Source of the DNA: G965220305 sp965220305
GTDB lineage: Bacteria > Chloroflexota > Dehalococcoidia > Lucifugimonadales > UBA3495
Assembly (NCBI GenBank): GCA_965220305.1
Contig: OZ244817.1
Location: 2,666,001-2,730,000, forward strand
DNA: 64,000 nucleotides
Direction of reading: 5' to 3'
This document shows positions 42,603 through 51,472 of this stretch, piece after piece. Numbering within the stretch: position 1 is the first letter of the stretch; every line of letters starts with the position of its first letter. The notes below the pieces were generated by a model. It saw only the letters and a list, made by a program, of their open reading frames with translations, was not told the DNA's origin and did not search any database. The position numbers were made by a program, and so were the translations under genes.

Positions 42603-43763
42603 CTAGCCCTCGGGGAACATCAGCGGAATCATCCCTTCGTAGGCCATGTCATTGGCCATGCCCATCACCAAGCCGGCGCGGGCATCCCGGAAGTAACGCT
42701 CGAAGGGCAACCGGCTGGCGAAGGCGGTGCCGCCGAAGATGGTCATCAGGTCCTGGGTGGTGCGCACCGCCGCTTCGGAGCAAGCTACCTTGGCCTGGGA
42801 ATAGGGCAACGCCGAGGGAGCGCGGCCCTGGTCGAAGGCCGAGGACGCGGCGTGGAGCAGGGCCCGGGCCGCCTCGATTTGGGTGCCCATCTCGGCCATC
42901 CGCCGCTGGTTCACCGGGCGGTCCAAGCGCCGGGAGCCGCTGGGGTAGCGCCGGGATATTTCCTCCAGGCCCAGCTCGAAGGCCCCGGAGGCGATGCCCA
43001 GGTAGGCGGCGGCGTAGGTGAGGGCCACCACCGGGCGGTTAAAAGCCCCGGTCTCCTGCTGCACCGTGTGCTCCGATCCCAGCCGGTTCTCTTCGGGGAC
43101 GAAGCCGGTGAAGCGCATGGGCGAGCTGTTGTTGCCGCGCATTCCCAGTCCGATCCACGGCTCCACAATCTCCCAGTCGATGGTGTCCCGCTCCACGAAC
43201 AGGGCGCTGCGTTGGGTCTGGGGAGTGTCGGCCCCGATGCGGCAGGCGAACTGGTAGTGGGTCGCCTGGCCCGCTGAGGTAACGTAGGACTTGCGCACCC
43301 CGTTTATCTGGTAGCCTCCGGGAACCCGATCAACATGGGAAGCGCTCTGGGTGGCGCTCCAGTTGTCGCCCTCTCCCTGGGACTCGCCGCCGGCAATGGT
43401 GGTGAATACCTCGCCCCGGGACATGGGTTCCACGAAGTGCTCCACCTGGTAGGGAGTGGGAATCCGGCAGATGATTTCCGCGGCCTCCAGGTGCATCTTG
43501 TAGCACATAGCGGTGGAGGGGCACTTCTTGGAAAGCTCCTCGACGATTATGCTGGTGGTGAGCATGTCTTCGCCCAGCCCGCCGTGCTCCTTGGATACCC
43601 GAAGCCCAAAGAGTCCAGCCCCTTTAAGGGCGTCCAGAGACTCCTGGGGGTACTGGGAGTTCCGGTCCACGGCCTCTGCCCTAGGGGCCAGTTCCCGGGC
43701 AGCGATGTCGGCGACGCGCTCCTGCCATTCCTGTTGTTGCTTGGTTAAAGGGAAGTAGGTCAC
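42603..43763 (-). CDS. Acyl-CoA dehydrogenase
   Basis: A 386-residue ACAD. YPQESLDALKGAGLFGLRVSKEHGG at the start, GGESQGEGDNWSAT (about 124-137), NGVRKSYVTSAGQATHYQF (about 153-171) and the C-terminal FGGTAFASRLPFERYFRDARAG are typical. Catalyses FAD-dependent alpha,beta-dehydrogenation of an acyl-CoA; an electron transfer flavoprotein is not in the window. The start is GTG at 43763, with AGGAGA upstream; an ATG in the spacer is in another frame. Confidence 0.92.
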   Translation of the reverse strand: MTYFPLTKQQQEWQERVADIAARELAPRAEAVDRNSQYPQESLDALKGAGLFGLRVSKEHGGLGEDMLTTSIIVEELSKKCPSTAMCYKMHLEAAEIICRIPTPYQVEHFVEPMSRGEVFTTIAGGESQGEGDNWSATQSASHVDRVPGGYQINGVRKSYVTSAGQATHYQFACRIGADTPQTQRSALFVERDTIDWEIVEPWIGLGMRGNNSSPMRFTGFVPEENRLGSEHTVQQETGAFNRPVVALTYAAAYLGIASGAFELGLEEISRRYPSGSRRLDRPVNQRRMAEMGTQIEAARALLHAASSAFDQGRAPSALPYSQAKVACSEAAVRTTQDLMTIFGGTAFASRLPFERYFRDARAGLVMGMANDMAYEGMIPLMFPEG

Positions 43764-43861
43764 GGGTCATTTCTCCTTGCTAGTTGGTGCTGCCGACTGG
43801 CCGCCGCCGGTCACAATGCCGGGCGCAGGGCCAAGCCCGCACCCGGTCATCGGCGCATCAG

Positions 43862-45265
43862 CTACGTCGGAACTGTGGATGCGGAGGGAGTGGAACGGGC
43901 GTTTTCCGGCAGCCCATCTTCCCAGTCGGGAATCAACAGACGTGAGGTAGGCTCCAATAGCATGATGAGCACCACTCCGGACATGCTGGCCCCGATGGAG
44001 ACTATCCAGGCGATGTCGTAGGAACCAAAGTAGTCGAAGGCCAGTCCGCCGATGAGACCGCCCACGGCCATACCCAGACCCGAACCCAGGTGCTGGAATC
44101 CAAAGAGGGTACGCACTGGCCCCATGCCGTAATACTGCCGGTTGATGACCAGGAAAGCCGACATCTCGCCGCCGAACCCAATGCCAAATAATGCCGCGAA
44201 CAGGTAGAACTCCCAGACCGCACTGGTCCAGAAGAGCATGGCCACAGTGATGCCTTGGAGGAAGTAGGCCACGGCCATCACCCCCTTGGCCCCAAAGCGG
44301 TCGGCCAAAACCGGAGTGGCGAACCGGGTCAAAACGCTGGTAAGGGTGTAAATGGTGACAATCCAGGCTGCCGAGGCCAGGGAAATGTCCTTGGTGGTGG
44401 CGAAAAATACAATATGCCAGATTACGATGGCATGTCCCACACAACCCACGTGGTGAATGGCCGGCAGATTCCAGAAAGCCCGGGTGCGGCGCGCCCGTTG
44501 TAAGAACACCTGGCTGCGCAGCTTGTTTACCTCCGGGTCAGCGGTGGAGACCGGTACCGGGTCGTCCGCGGTGGCCCCGTAGGGTTGCATACCCCGGTCC
44601 GACGGTTCGCCGTGGAACTTGGCCAGTAGGGCAAAAATGATGACTCCGCCCACTGCGGCAACAATCCAGAATGCCACATCCCATTCATACTTGGAGAGCA
44701 ATAGGGCTAACGCCGGCGCGGTGATGGAAGCGCCCATGCCCCCCACCGATTGTTGGATGCCCACGGCGACGCCCAGCTTCCGTTTGAACCAGGCGGCCAC
44801 GGTGGTGGGAATGTTCACCGTAAAGAGGGCTTGGGCCAGCCCCAACAGGAAGCTGTAGTAAAAGTATAGCTGTAATATGGGGTTCTGGAAGTACCAACGG
44901 AATAGGGAGTTGTCCAAGTACCACGGCAATACAGGCTCTCTAATGATGGTGCCCAGAAGCACCATTCCGACGACGTACAACGTGGCTGCTACCAACAGAG
45001 AACGTCTCACACCATAGCGGTCGCCCACCCAACCGGCGGCGGGGGATAGCAGCGCGCTGGTGACGCTGCGGAACACCTGGGCCAAGACGATTAGCGTTAT
45101 CAACCCCTCGAAGTCCTGCTGCAATACCACCAGTATGACCGCGAAAGCCTGACTGACGAAGTTGCCCGCAATACGCAGCGCGGTGCCCATGGCGACTATG
45201 GACCAGGCGAAATGGTACTCGTCTCGCACCGACTGGGCCAGCTTGCTGAAATTGACCGTTACCAT
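43862..45265 (-). CDS. Major facilitator superfamily transporter
   Basis: A 467-residue MFS protein with about 12 membrane helices and the loop-2-type signature GWVGDRYGVRRSLLVAA (about 86-102) and a loop-8-type one LADRFGAKGVMAVAY. Resembles the OxlT/monocarboxylate-type group of MFS transporters. It probably imports a carboxylate or related substrate for the flanking ACAD enzymes, by context only. AAGGATTAGC precedes the ATG. Confidence 0.88.
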   Translation of the reverse strand: MVTVNFSKLAQSVRDEYHFAWSIVAMGTALRIAGNFVSQAFAVILVVLQQDFEGLITLIVLAQVFRSVTSALLSPAAGWVGDRYGVRRSLLVAATLYVVGMVLLGTIIREPVLPWYLDNSLFRWYFQNPILQLYFYYSFLLGLAQALFTVNIPTTVAAWFKRKLGVAVGIQQSVGGMGASITAPALALLLSKYEWDVAFWIVAAVGGVIIFALLAKFHGEPSDRGMQPYGATADDPVPVSTADPEVNKLRSQVFLQRARRTRAFWNLPAIHHVGCVGHAIVIWHIVFFATTKDISLASAAWIVTIYTLTSVLTRFATPVLADRFGAKGVMAVAYFLQGITVAMLFWTSAVWEFYLFAALFGIGFGGEMSAFLVINRQYYGMGPVRTLFGFQHLGSGLGMAVGGLIGGLAFDYFGSYDIAWIVSIGASMSGVVLIMLLEPTSRLLIPDWEDGLPENARSTPSASTVPT

Positions 45266-45863
45266 GCTAATCCTTGGGATTTCCGAATGTTCATGCCGGA
45301 CATTTCTGGCCTAAATGGAATCATAGGGGAGTGGCGTCGCCAGTTCTCGACCGGCGGGTCATGTTGCCCCATTATGGTAACGTCCATTTTCAAAGTCAAG
45401 GCGTGGGTAGATGGGGCCAGGATCTTTCGATTCTCCGGCCAAAGGCCAAGGTGGGCTTTCAGGCAAGCGCCCCCACCGTCATTCCGGCGAAGAGCCGGCC
45501 CGGTTCTGCAACGTGGCCGGAACCCATGCCTGGCGAACGGTCCTAACAGTTGAGGGAACTGTTGAATCGGGGAACTGGATTCCCGCTTTCGCGGGAATGA
45601 CGGGTACTCGCAATCCAAATGCGATTGCTCTGAGATGGGGCTATGATCCCGTTATTCGGGCAGCGGCTGGTATCCAGTGGCAGCAGTGGGTTGTTTTCTT
45701 CCCCCTACTGGGAATGACAGAAGGAGAAAGCAGGAGCGACGCCTACCCTGGGGTCGGTCATTGCGGCCCAATCTGGAGTGCAGGGGACGGGGTGGCCGGA
45801 GGGCTTTCCCCTGCCTGGCAATCGAGGCGGGCCAGCACGCCCTCTACCTACATGGGGCGCTGG
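45266..45863. other. 598-base intergenic region with repeats
   Basis: No gene is supported. It holds AGGATCTTTCGATTCTCC at 45419-45436, CGTCATTCCGGCGAAGAGC at 45477-45498 (imperfect) and its inverse GGATTCCCGCTTTCGCGGG near 45576-45602. Confidence 0.6.
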
Positions 45864-46478
45864 CTAACCGGCGCTAGCCAACTCTTCCTTCAGGGTGGCC
45901 ACCACCTCGGGTGTGTGGGGCAGATGGGGTTCCGAAGAGCGGGGCGGCGCACTTCGTCCGTCGGGCAGGCGAATGTCGGGGACCACTTTGACCGAGATTA
46001 GCACCGGCCCTTGCTGGGAAAGCACCTGTTCCGCCTGGGTGGCGAAGTCCTCCAGGTCGTCGAATTCGTAGCTGTGGGCGTAACCCGCGGCGGCAGCCAT
46101 AGCCGCCAGGGACGATTGCCCGGCTGCCGGAGTATCCTGGCCGCCGGTGGTGGCGTAGACGCCGTTGTCAATCACGAAGTGGTACAGGTTCTTGGGGCCT
46201 TTGTTGGCCACGGTTACCAGGGACCCCAGGTTCATTTGCAAGCTGCCGTCGCCGTCGAAGATGATGACCTTGGTGTCCGGTCGGGCCAGGGCCACCCCCA
46301 GGGCAAAGGAGGAGCCGGTCCCCATAGCGCCGCCCCAACGGAAGGTGCCGATGGGAATGTCTCGACGGGGGTTGCGGCTCACCTGGGGCCAGGCCAGGCT
46401 GGCCCGAAACACGGGCATCACCACGGCGTCGCCCCGGTACTTCTCCACCACCCGCATCAGCTCTAGCTGGTCTATCAT
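45864..46478 (-). CDS. TPP-binding subunit, sulfopyruvate/phosphonopyruvate decarboxylase beta-like (copy 1)
   Basis: A 204-residue C-terminal-type TPP enzyme domain, as in ComE. The TPP/Mg motif is IFDGDGSLQMNLGSLVTVANKGPKNLYHFVIDNGVYATTG (GDG...N, about 73-113). The N-terminal Pyr domain (ComD-like alpha subunit) is absent here and next to it, so it must act with a partner elsewhere or be atypical. AAGGAG precedes the ATG. The gene at 46800-47396 is a tandem paralogue. Confidence 0.88.
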   Translation of the reverse strand: MIDQLELMRVVEKYRGDAVVMPVFRASLAWPQVSRNPRRDIPIGTFRWGGAMGTGSSFALGVALARPDTKVIIFDGDGSLQMNLGSLVTVANKGPKNLYHFVIDNGVYATTGGQDTPAAGQSSLAAMAAAAGYAHSYEFDDLEDFATQAEQVLSQQGPVLISVKVVPDIRLPDGRSAPPRSSEPHLPHTPEVVATLKEELASAG

Positions 46479-46493
46479 GGCATACTCCTTGCC

Positions 46494-46709
46494 AGGGTCT
46501 TTCGATTGTCACCACCCCGCCTTGGTTCGACAAGCTCACCATGAGAGGGGGTGCAGGCTCTGAGCGAATCGAGGGGTCTAAAGTGCGTCGTCAGCCTAAA
46601 CCCCCAACCCCTGGATTCCGGCCTCCGCCGGAATGACGGCGGGGGATGGCGGGCCTGCCCAGAAGCGCGGCCTAAGTCTTTTCCTGGATACTGGATAGTC
46701 GAAAGACTC
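46494..46709. mobile_element. MITE-like element with AGGGTCTTTCGATTGTC end
   Basis: A left arm AGGGTCTTTCGATTGTC (46494-46510) and a right arm ATAGTCGAAAGACTC (about 46695-46709) in inverted order, enclosing a GACAAGCTC repeat (46525-46545) and a CCGGAATGACG palindrome (46608-46638). The right arm is diverged, so the boundary is less sure than at 50364-50560. The adjacent sequence to 46799 holds no gene. Confidence 0.5.
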
Positions 46710-46799
46710 GGTACTCCTTGGGGGGAGATTGCACTATCCATCATGCCTTGGGGGAGGCCCGACGCCATCGCCGACAACGCCAGACAACCGCCGAGTCTC

Positions 46800-47396
46800 C
46801 TACCGGGCGGCGGCGACCCCGAACTCTTCCATCAAGTCGGCGATGGCGTCGGGAGTACGGCGGGCGGGAGCGCCCCGACCGGCAGCCCGTTCATCCGGGG
46901 GGCGGATGTTGGGAATGGTCTTGACGGCGATTAGCACCGGCCCTTCCTGGGAGAGAATCTGCTCCGCCTGGGTGGCGAAATCTTCCAGGTCGTCGAAGTT
47001 GTAGGTGTGGGCGTAGCCCGCCGCCCGGGCCATGTCGGCGTAATCGGTGGTGCCTGCGCCGGGTACCTCCTGGCCGCCGGTGGTGGCGTAAACCCCGTTG
47101 TCCATTACGAAATGGTACAGGTTCTTGGGGCCCTTGTTGGCCGTGGTGACCAGGGCTCCCAGGTTCATCAGCAGGCTGCCGTCGCCGTCAAAGATGATAA
47201 CCTTGGTGTCCGGTCGGGCCAGGGCCACCCCCAGGGCGAAGGAGTTGGTCTTGCCCATTGCGCCGCTGGCGGGAATGTCCCGCTTGATGTTGTTGGAAAC
47301 TTCCACCCACCCCACGTTGCCCCGCATAGCCGGAACGACCACGGCGTCGTCCCGCAGCCGCTCGACTATTCGCATCAGTTCAACCTGGTCAATCAT
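46800..47396 (-). CDS. TPP-binding subunit, sulfopyruvate/phosphonopyruvate decarboxylase beta-like (copy 2)
   Basis: A 198-residue TPP-binding domain nearly the same as copy 1, with IFDGDGSLLMNLGALVTTANKGPKNLYHFVMDNGVYATTG (about 70-109). The first 55 residues are the most diverged (MIDQVELMRIVERLRDDAVVVPAMRG). Like copy 1 it lacks a Pyr-domain partner gene nearby. GAGGTAGGTG precedes the ATG. Two copies with the same promoter-less spacing suggest duplication followed by specialisation of substrate. Confidence 0.88.
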   Translation of the reverse strand: MIDQVELMRIVERLRDDAVVVPAMRGNVGWVEVSNNIKRDIPASGAMGKTNSFALGVALARPDTKVIIFDGDGSLLMNLGALVTTANKGPKNLYHFVMDNGVYATTGGQEVPGAGTTDYADMARAAGYAHTYNFDDLEDFATQAEQILSQEGPVLIAVKTIPNIRPPDERAAGRGAPARRTPDAIADLMEEFGVAAAR

Positions 47397-47684
47397 AGGA
47401 CACCTACCTCTAGCTGAGAATGCGTAAAGGACTTTCCGAGTCCGCGCTCATTTTAGCATACATACTCTTCGGGAGGCTGGAGCGGCCCGGTTAGACCGGC
47501 GGACTCTGAGCCTGGAAGGCGGGCGCAGGCACTCCCTCTCAAGGGGAGGGGAGCCCGTGTTGGCCGGGGCGCTTTAGCCCCTTCAGCCCAGTTGGGGAGT
47601 TGATTAGCCACCGCGTAAGTGTTAGCATTACTATATCGCAAATACTATTTGGGGTTAAGTAAAAGGGCAAGAGGACGTTAACCA

Positions 47685-48056
47685 GTGGAAGCGATGCAAG
47701 ACGAGGCCTACTGGGAGAACCTGGTGAAGCGAAGCCTGTGCCGGTTCTTCCTGCTGGCGGAACTGGCCAAGGGTCCGGCCCACGGCTACCGGGTCAACCA
47801 GGCCATCAGGAACGCCTGCCAAGGTTGCTGCGAGCCCACCGAAGCCATGGTCTACTCCACCATGAAGGAACTGGTGGACGGCGGCTACGTGGAGTGCCGC
47901 ACCGAACAGAATGGTGGCCGATGGCGTCGCGTCTGCTGGCTGACTCCCCTGGGCGAGGAGTCCTTCCGGGCTGCCGCCCGGGTCTGGGAAAAGATGCTGC
48001 CCATGGTGCAGCAGCGGATGGGCCAGGCCCTGTTGACAACCACCATCGTTGAATGA
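47685..48056 (+). CDS. PadR-like winged-helix regulator with a cysteine cluster
   Basis: A 123-residue winged-helix protein of PadR type (FFLLAELAKGPAHGYRVNQAI, then EAMVYSTMKELVDGGYVECR, wing GGRWRRVCWLTPLGEE). It has six Cys: 19, 45, 48, 49, 71 and 84, of which 45/48/49 form C-x2-CC in ACQGCCEP just before the recognition helix. Next to arsM, it is a likely arsenite-sensing repressor in which arsenite binds the cysteines; that is inferred. GTG start at 47685 with GAGGA upstream; a second start at 47694 is possible. Confidence 0.8.
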   Translation: MEAMQDEAYWENLVKRSLCRFFLLAELAKGPAHGYRVNQAIRNACQGCCEPTEAMVYSTMKELVDGGYVECRTEQNGGRWRRVCWLTPLGEESFRAAARVWEKMLPMVQQRMGQALLTTTIVE

Positions 48057-48107
48057 GCAGTAATGTCAGTCGATTAGATATTCGGGTAGATATTCGGGAG
48101 GAATGGT

Positions 48108-48887
48108 ATGACCAGCCAATCGGAAGAGATTAAGCAATTGGTGCGCGAGCGTTACGGGGCCCGGGCCAGGGGCGTGATTGAACTGACGGTGGTGCAACCA
48201 CCCGACGCCGGAGGAGGGATCTGCTGCGGTCCAGCGGACCTGGAGCGAGCGATGCGGCTCTACAGCGAAGGCCAGATTAGCGGGCTGCCCGCCGAGGCTA
48301 TCGCCGCGTCGGCTGGTTGCGGCAACCCCACGGCGCTGGCCGGTCTCCAACCCGGGGAGCGGGTCTTGGACCTGGGCTCCGGCGGGGGCATCGACTGCTT
48401 CCTGGCAGCCCAACAGGTGGGTGAGACCGGCCACGTGACCGGCCTGGACATGACCCAGGATATGCTGGACCTGGCCCAGCGGAACCGGGAGAACCTGGGC
48501 CTGACCAACGTGGACTTCGTCAAGGGGGAGATGGAGAACATCCCCCTGCCCGACGACAGCTTCGACGTGGTGATTTCTAACTGCGTTATCTGCCTCTCAC
48601 CGGACAAGGACGCCGTGTTCCAGGAGAGCTATCGGGTGCTGGCGCCCGGGGGACGGGTCCACGTATCCGACATGGTGGCCCTTACGTCGGACGGCCCCAC
48701 CCGCACCGACGCCGAGGCCTGGGCCTCCTGCATCGCCGGAGCCGAGCACCGGGACGTGTACCTGGGACGGCTGCAACGGGCCGGGTTCGTGGACATTGAG
48801 ACCATCGAAGAGGATGTCAAGTGCGACGATGCCGGCGTCCCCATGAACGTAGCCAGCGTGAAGGTGGTGGCCCACAAGCCGTCCTAA
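48108..48887 (+). CDS. arsM: Arsenite S-adenosylmethyltransferase
   Basis: A 259-residue class I methyltransferase. SAM motif VLDLGSGGGIDCFLA (87-100). The three conserved arsenite cysteines of ArsM are seen as Cys71 (AGCGNP), Cys159 (ISNCVI) and Cys208 (ASCIAG); a Cys pair at 39-40 (GICCGP) is also typical. Converts As(III) to methylated arsenicals, some volatile. It follows the PadR gene by 51 bases. Two copies of AGATATTCGGG lie before the ribosome site GGAGG. Confidence 0.95.
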   Translation: MTSQSEEIKQLVRERYGARARGVIELTVVQPPDAGGGICCGPADLERAMRLYSEGQISGLPAEAIAASAGCGNPTALAGLQPGERVLDLGSGGGIDCFLAAQQVGETGHVTGLDMTQDMLDLAQRNRENLGLTNVDFVKGEMENIPLPDDSFDVVISNCVICLSPDKDAVFQESYRVLAPGGRVHVSDMVALTSDGPTRTDAEAWASCIAGAEHRDVYLGRLQRAGFVDIETIEEDVKCDDAGVPMNVASVKVVAHKPS

Positions 48888-48906
48888 GATTGCCTCCTCT
48901 ACCTCG

Positions 48907-48948
48907 GCAGAAGGCCCGGTCAATTACGACCGGGCCTTCTGCTTGTTT
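48907..48948. terminator. Bidirectional rho-independent terminator
   Basis: GCAGAAGGCCCGGTC and GACCGGGCCTTCTGC form a perfect 15-base stem around a 6-base loop, followed on the plus strand by TTGTTT. It lies between arsM and the convergent VIT gene, so it may serve both. Confidence 0.8.
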
Positions 48949-48970
48949 GGCTAAGCGGCGGGTAGCCATC

Positions 48971-50221
48971 TCAGGTTATCAGCCTGGGTATCACATCCCC
49001 CAACACAAAGCCGATGCCCGCGGATACAGCCCCAATGAACAGTATCTCCAGTCCCTGCAACACCGGCGACTTCTGCACCAGCCGCCCCTTGGCCATGCCC
49101 AGCACGAATAGGGCCAGCAGCGCCCCGGCCACCGACACGGCGATAGCTGTGGTGTCGGTTAGCAGCAAATAGGGAAGTATGGGCACGAAAGCGGCGATAA
49201 TGAAGGAAACTCCCATGACCATAGCATCCTTGATGGGGCTGGTGGTCTCTGATGGGCTGATGCCCAGCTCCTTTTCCACCAGGGTGTTTAGCCACAACTC
49301 CTTGTCCTGGGCGATTTCGTTGGCAAGTTCCAGGGCCTCGTTGTAGGTCCTGCCCTCCCGCTGGAAAATGACCACCAACTCGGCCAGTTCCTCGGCGGGC
49401 TTCTCCTCCAACTCGCGGGCTTCCCGGGCTATTTCGGCCCTCTGTACATCCTGCTCGGCCCTCGAGCCCAGGTAGGCCCCGGTGGCCATGGAGAGCATCC
49501 CCGCCAGGGCCGCCGCCAGGCCGGCGATTAGCACGGTGGAATTTTGCCCCACGGCCACGGCCACCGAGGTCACCAACGCCACGGTGCTGAGGATGCCGTC
49601 CTGGGCGCCGAAGACCACCTCGCGCAGACGGCCCAGGTTGGCTACCCGGAAGCGTTCCCGGTCCACCTCGTGGACGGCGGCCACGTAGGTATCCAGACCC
49701 GCCAGCGGCGGGCCGCCGCCGCTGGCGGAGAAGGGTTCCACGGTGGCGGCGGGCGCCGCGATTGGGGGCGCTTCGGGATTCGGGGCCGGTGGAGTCACCG
49801 CTGTGGCGATATTACTCTGCTTCGCCTCTAGCTGCGCCAGGGCCCGGGTAAAGGCTTCCAGGTGATGCTGCTCCCGCTCCAGGGCCAGGGCGAAGGAGTC
49901 CGCGGCGTCGCGGCGGTCCTCGTCCAGGGCTTCCCGGATCATGCGGGGATAGATGTAGCTGAACTCTTTGGACTCGCCCACAGCGACCGCCCGGAGGTTG
50001 TCCAGCGTGGTCGCCACCTCCCCCGCCACCCTCAGGTGGTTCATGCCGTGGATAGTTTCGGCCCCGGCCACTTCCTGAAATACCTGGGCCACCTCCGGGT
50101 GTCCTTCTTCCAGGGCCCGGTGGGCGTAGGCGTTGTACTTGAGGTAGGCCATGGCCTCGCTGACTATAGCGTTCCACAGGTTCCGCTCGGTCTTGGTCAA
50201 ATTGGCAGCGTCTGAAGTCAT
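48971..50221 (-). CDS. Rubrerythrin-VIT1 fusion (MbfA-like iron transporter)
   Basis: A 416-residue protein. Residues 10-135 are a ferritin-like/rubrerythrin diiron domain (EAMAYLKYNAYAHRALEE..., EAGAETIHGMNHL, EREQHHLEAF). A Pro/Ala linker leads to a C-terminal VIT1/CCC1 domain (about 200-416) with five membrane segments and LREVVFGAQDGILSTVALVT. This layout is that of membrane-bound ferritin MbfA, which exports Fe(II) and/or protects against peroxide. The usual function is well supported; the direction of transport here is inference. Confidence 0.92.
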   Translation of the reverse strand: MTSDAANLTKTERNLWNAIVSEAMAYLKYNAYAHRALEEGHPEVAQVFQEVAGAETIHGMNHLRVAGEVATTLDNLRAVAVGESKEFSYIYPRMIREALDEDRRDAADSFALALEREQHHLEAFTRALAQLEAKQSNIATAVTPPAPNPEAPPIAAPAATVEPFSASGGGPPLAGLDTYVAAVHEVDRERFRVANLGRLREVVFGAQDGILSTVALVTSVAVAVGQNSTVLIAGLAAALAGMLSMATGAYLGSRAEQDVQRAEIAREARELEEKPAEELAELVVIFQREGRTYNEALELANEIAQDKELWLNTLVEKELGISPSETTSPIKDAMVMGVSFIIAAFVPILPYLLLTDTTAIAVSVAGALLALFVLGMAKGRLVQKSPVLQGLEILFIGAVSAGIGFVLGDVIPRLIT

Positions 50222-50363
50222 GGGATGGCAGTCCTTCCTTGCCCGGCAAGACCCGTCTTTAGCCGATGCTTTACGGCGTGTCTGTGGGGTGACTGAATGA
50301 AATGGACGTCACCTATCCATGTTAGCCCATCGAGGGGAGTTACACCAAGGGGAGGTTGTCCTC

Positions 50364-50560
50364 AGGGTCTTTCGATTGTCCGTGCTGAAGCTAGGCAACC
50401 TTTGCGGTCGGACTCCCTTCGCTGTTATTCTGAGGAGCTTGCGACGAAGAATCTAAAGCGCTCCGGTTGCAAAAGGGGTTAGGACACCCACCACTTGAGA
50501 TTCTTCGCTCCGCTCAGAATGACAGCAGGAGGGGGCTCAGAATGACAATCGAAAGACCCT
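50364..50560. mobile_element. MITE-like element with perfect 17-base inverted ends
   Basis: AGGGTCTTTCGATTGTC (50364-50380) and GACAATCGAAAGACCCT (50544-50560) enclose 163 bases. Inside, two inverted modules, one near 50426-50454 (TTATTCTGAGGAGC) and one near 50493-50522 (GATTCTTCGC...CAGAATGACA), also pair, so the whole can fold into a long hairpin. No open frame. Related ends occur near 10361, 16920/17091, 39201, 45419 and 46494. The remainder of the 50222-50684 gap shows no gene. Confidence 0.7.
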
Positions 50561-50684
50561 AAAGGTAAGCCCCAGCCCGCTTGAAGGGGAGGGTTAGAGA
50601 GGGGGTGATGGTTCGGCGGCCTAGCCAAGAGCGGCTTACATGGGGCTGGCCGAGGGGGAACCGGCGTGAGGTCTTGGCCGCCCG

Positions 50685-51086
50685 TCACATCCTGGGCGTG
50701 CCGTGGTGGGCGATGACCCGCCATCCGCCGGGGGTACGGAGGAAGATGTTGGTGGCCAGGATGCCGAAATTGCTGGCCCGTCCCTGAAGCACGCTGGATA
50801 TGTGCTCGTAGCAGGTGACGTAAGCGCAACTGCCCTCAACCACCACGTTTACGTACTGGATGTTGAAGTGCATCAGAGTGGTGTTTTGGAAGATGCCCTC
50901 CCAACTGGCCTTAACCTGGTCCCAACCCACGAGGGGCTGCCAGCCGGGATGCACGCAAAGCGCCCGCTCCGAGTTCTCCCAGACCCCTTCCATCCGCTGG
51001 ATGTCCAGCGCGCCAAAGGCGTCGTAAAACTGCTGGTTGGCCGCTTTGACCTCTTCAACGTCGGACAGGTCTGGCTGCATTTTCAT
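50685..51086 (-). CDS. SnoaL/DUF4440-like NTF2-fold protein
   Basis: A 133-residue NTF2-like fold: VKAANQQFYDAFGALDIQRMEGVWE is the usual first helix, then HPGWQPLVGWDQVKASWEGIF, and the strands VNVVVEGSCAYVTCYEH and NIFLRTPGGWRVIAHHGTP. The family covers enzymes and binding proteins with a conical pocket; no catalytic residue can be assigned. ATG at 51086 or 51080. Confidence 0.85.
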   Translation of the reverse strand: MKMQPDLSDVEEVKAANQQFYDAFGALDIQRMEGVWENSERALCVHPGWQPLVGWDQVKASWEGIFQNTTLMHFNIQYVNVVVEGSCAYVTCYEHISSVLQGRASNFGILATNIFLRTPGGWRVIAHHGTPRM

Positions 51087-51472
51087 TCCCCGCCTTGGGC
51101 TGGATTGGTAGTCGAGAGGCGTCGGGGGCCGGACGGCCATACAAAATAGGGGGCCGTAGCCGGACCTTGCTGGTATTCTCCCCGTCGCCGGGCACACTGT
51201 CAACCGGCGGTTGTTGCGTCTGTGGGGTTTGCCTCCAACCGTCATTCCGGCGCAGACCGGAGCCCGGACTACCCCAACCGTCATTCCGGTGAAGGCCGGA
51301 ATCCAGGTGTGGGGTGGGTGATGGCGTAGCTTTTGGATTCTTCGCCTCTGGCTCAGAATGACAGTGTCACCGCGGCAGGGAGTGGTCGGCAGGTCCACCA
51401 TGAAGGGTAACACCCCCTCCCAGCCCTCTGGGGTCCGGCAAAGGTCGGAACGACGAGGTGATTGGGTATCCG
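51087..51472. other. Intergenic region with CGTCATTCC and TTCTTCGCC repeats
   Basis: No gene is supported. Two copies of CGTCATTCCGG-type palindromes lie at 51240-51262 and 51279-51308, and a GATTCTTCGCCTCTGGCTCA module lies near 51335-51362. Confidence 0.55.
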
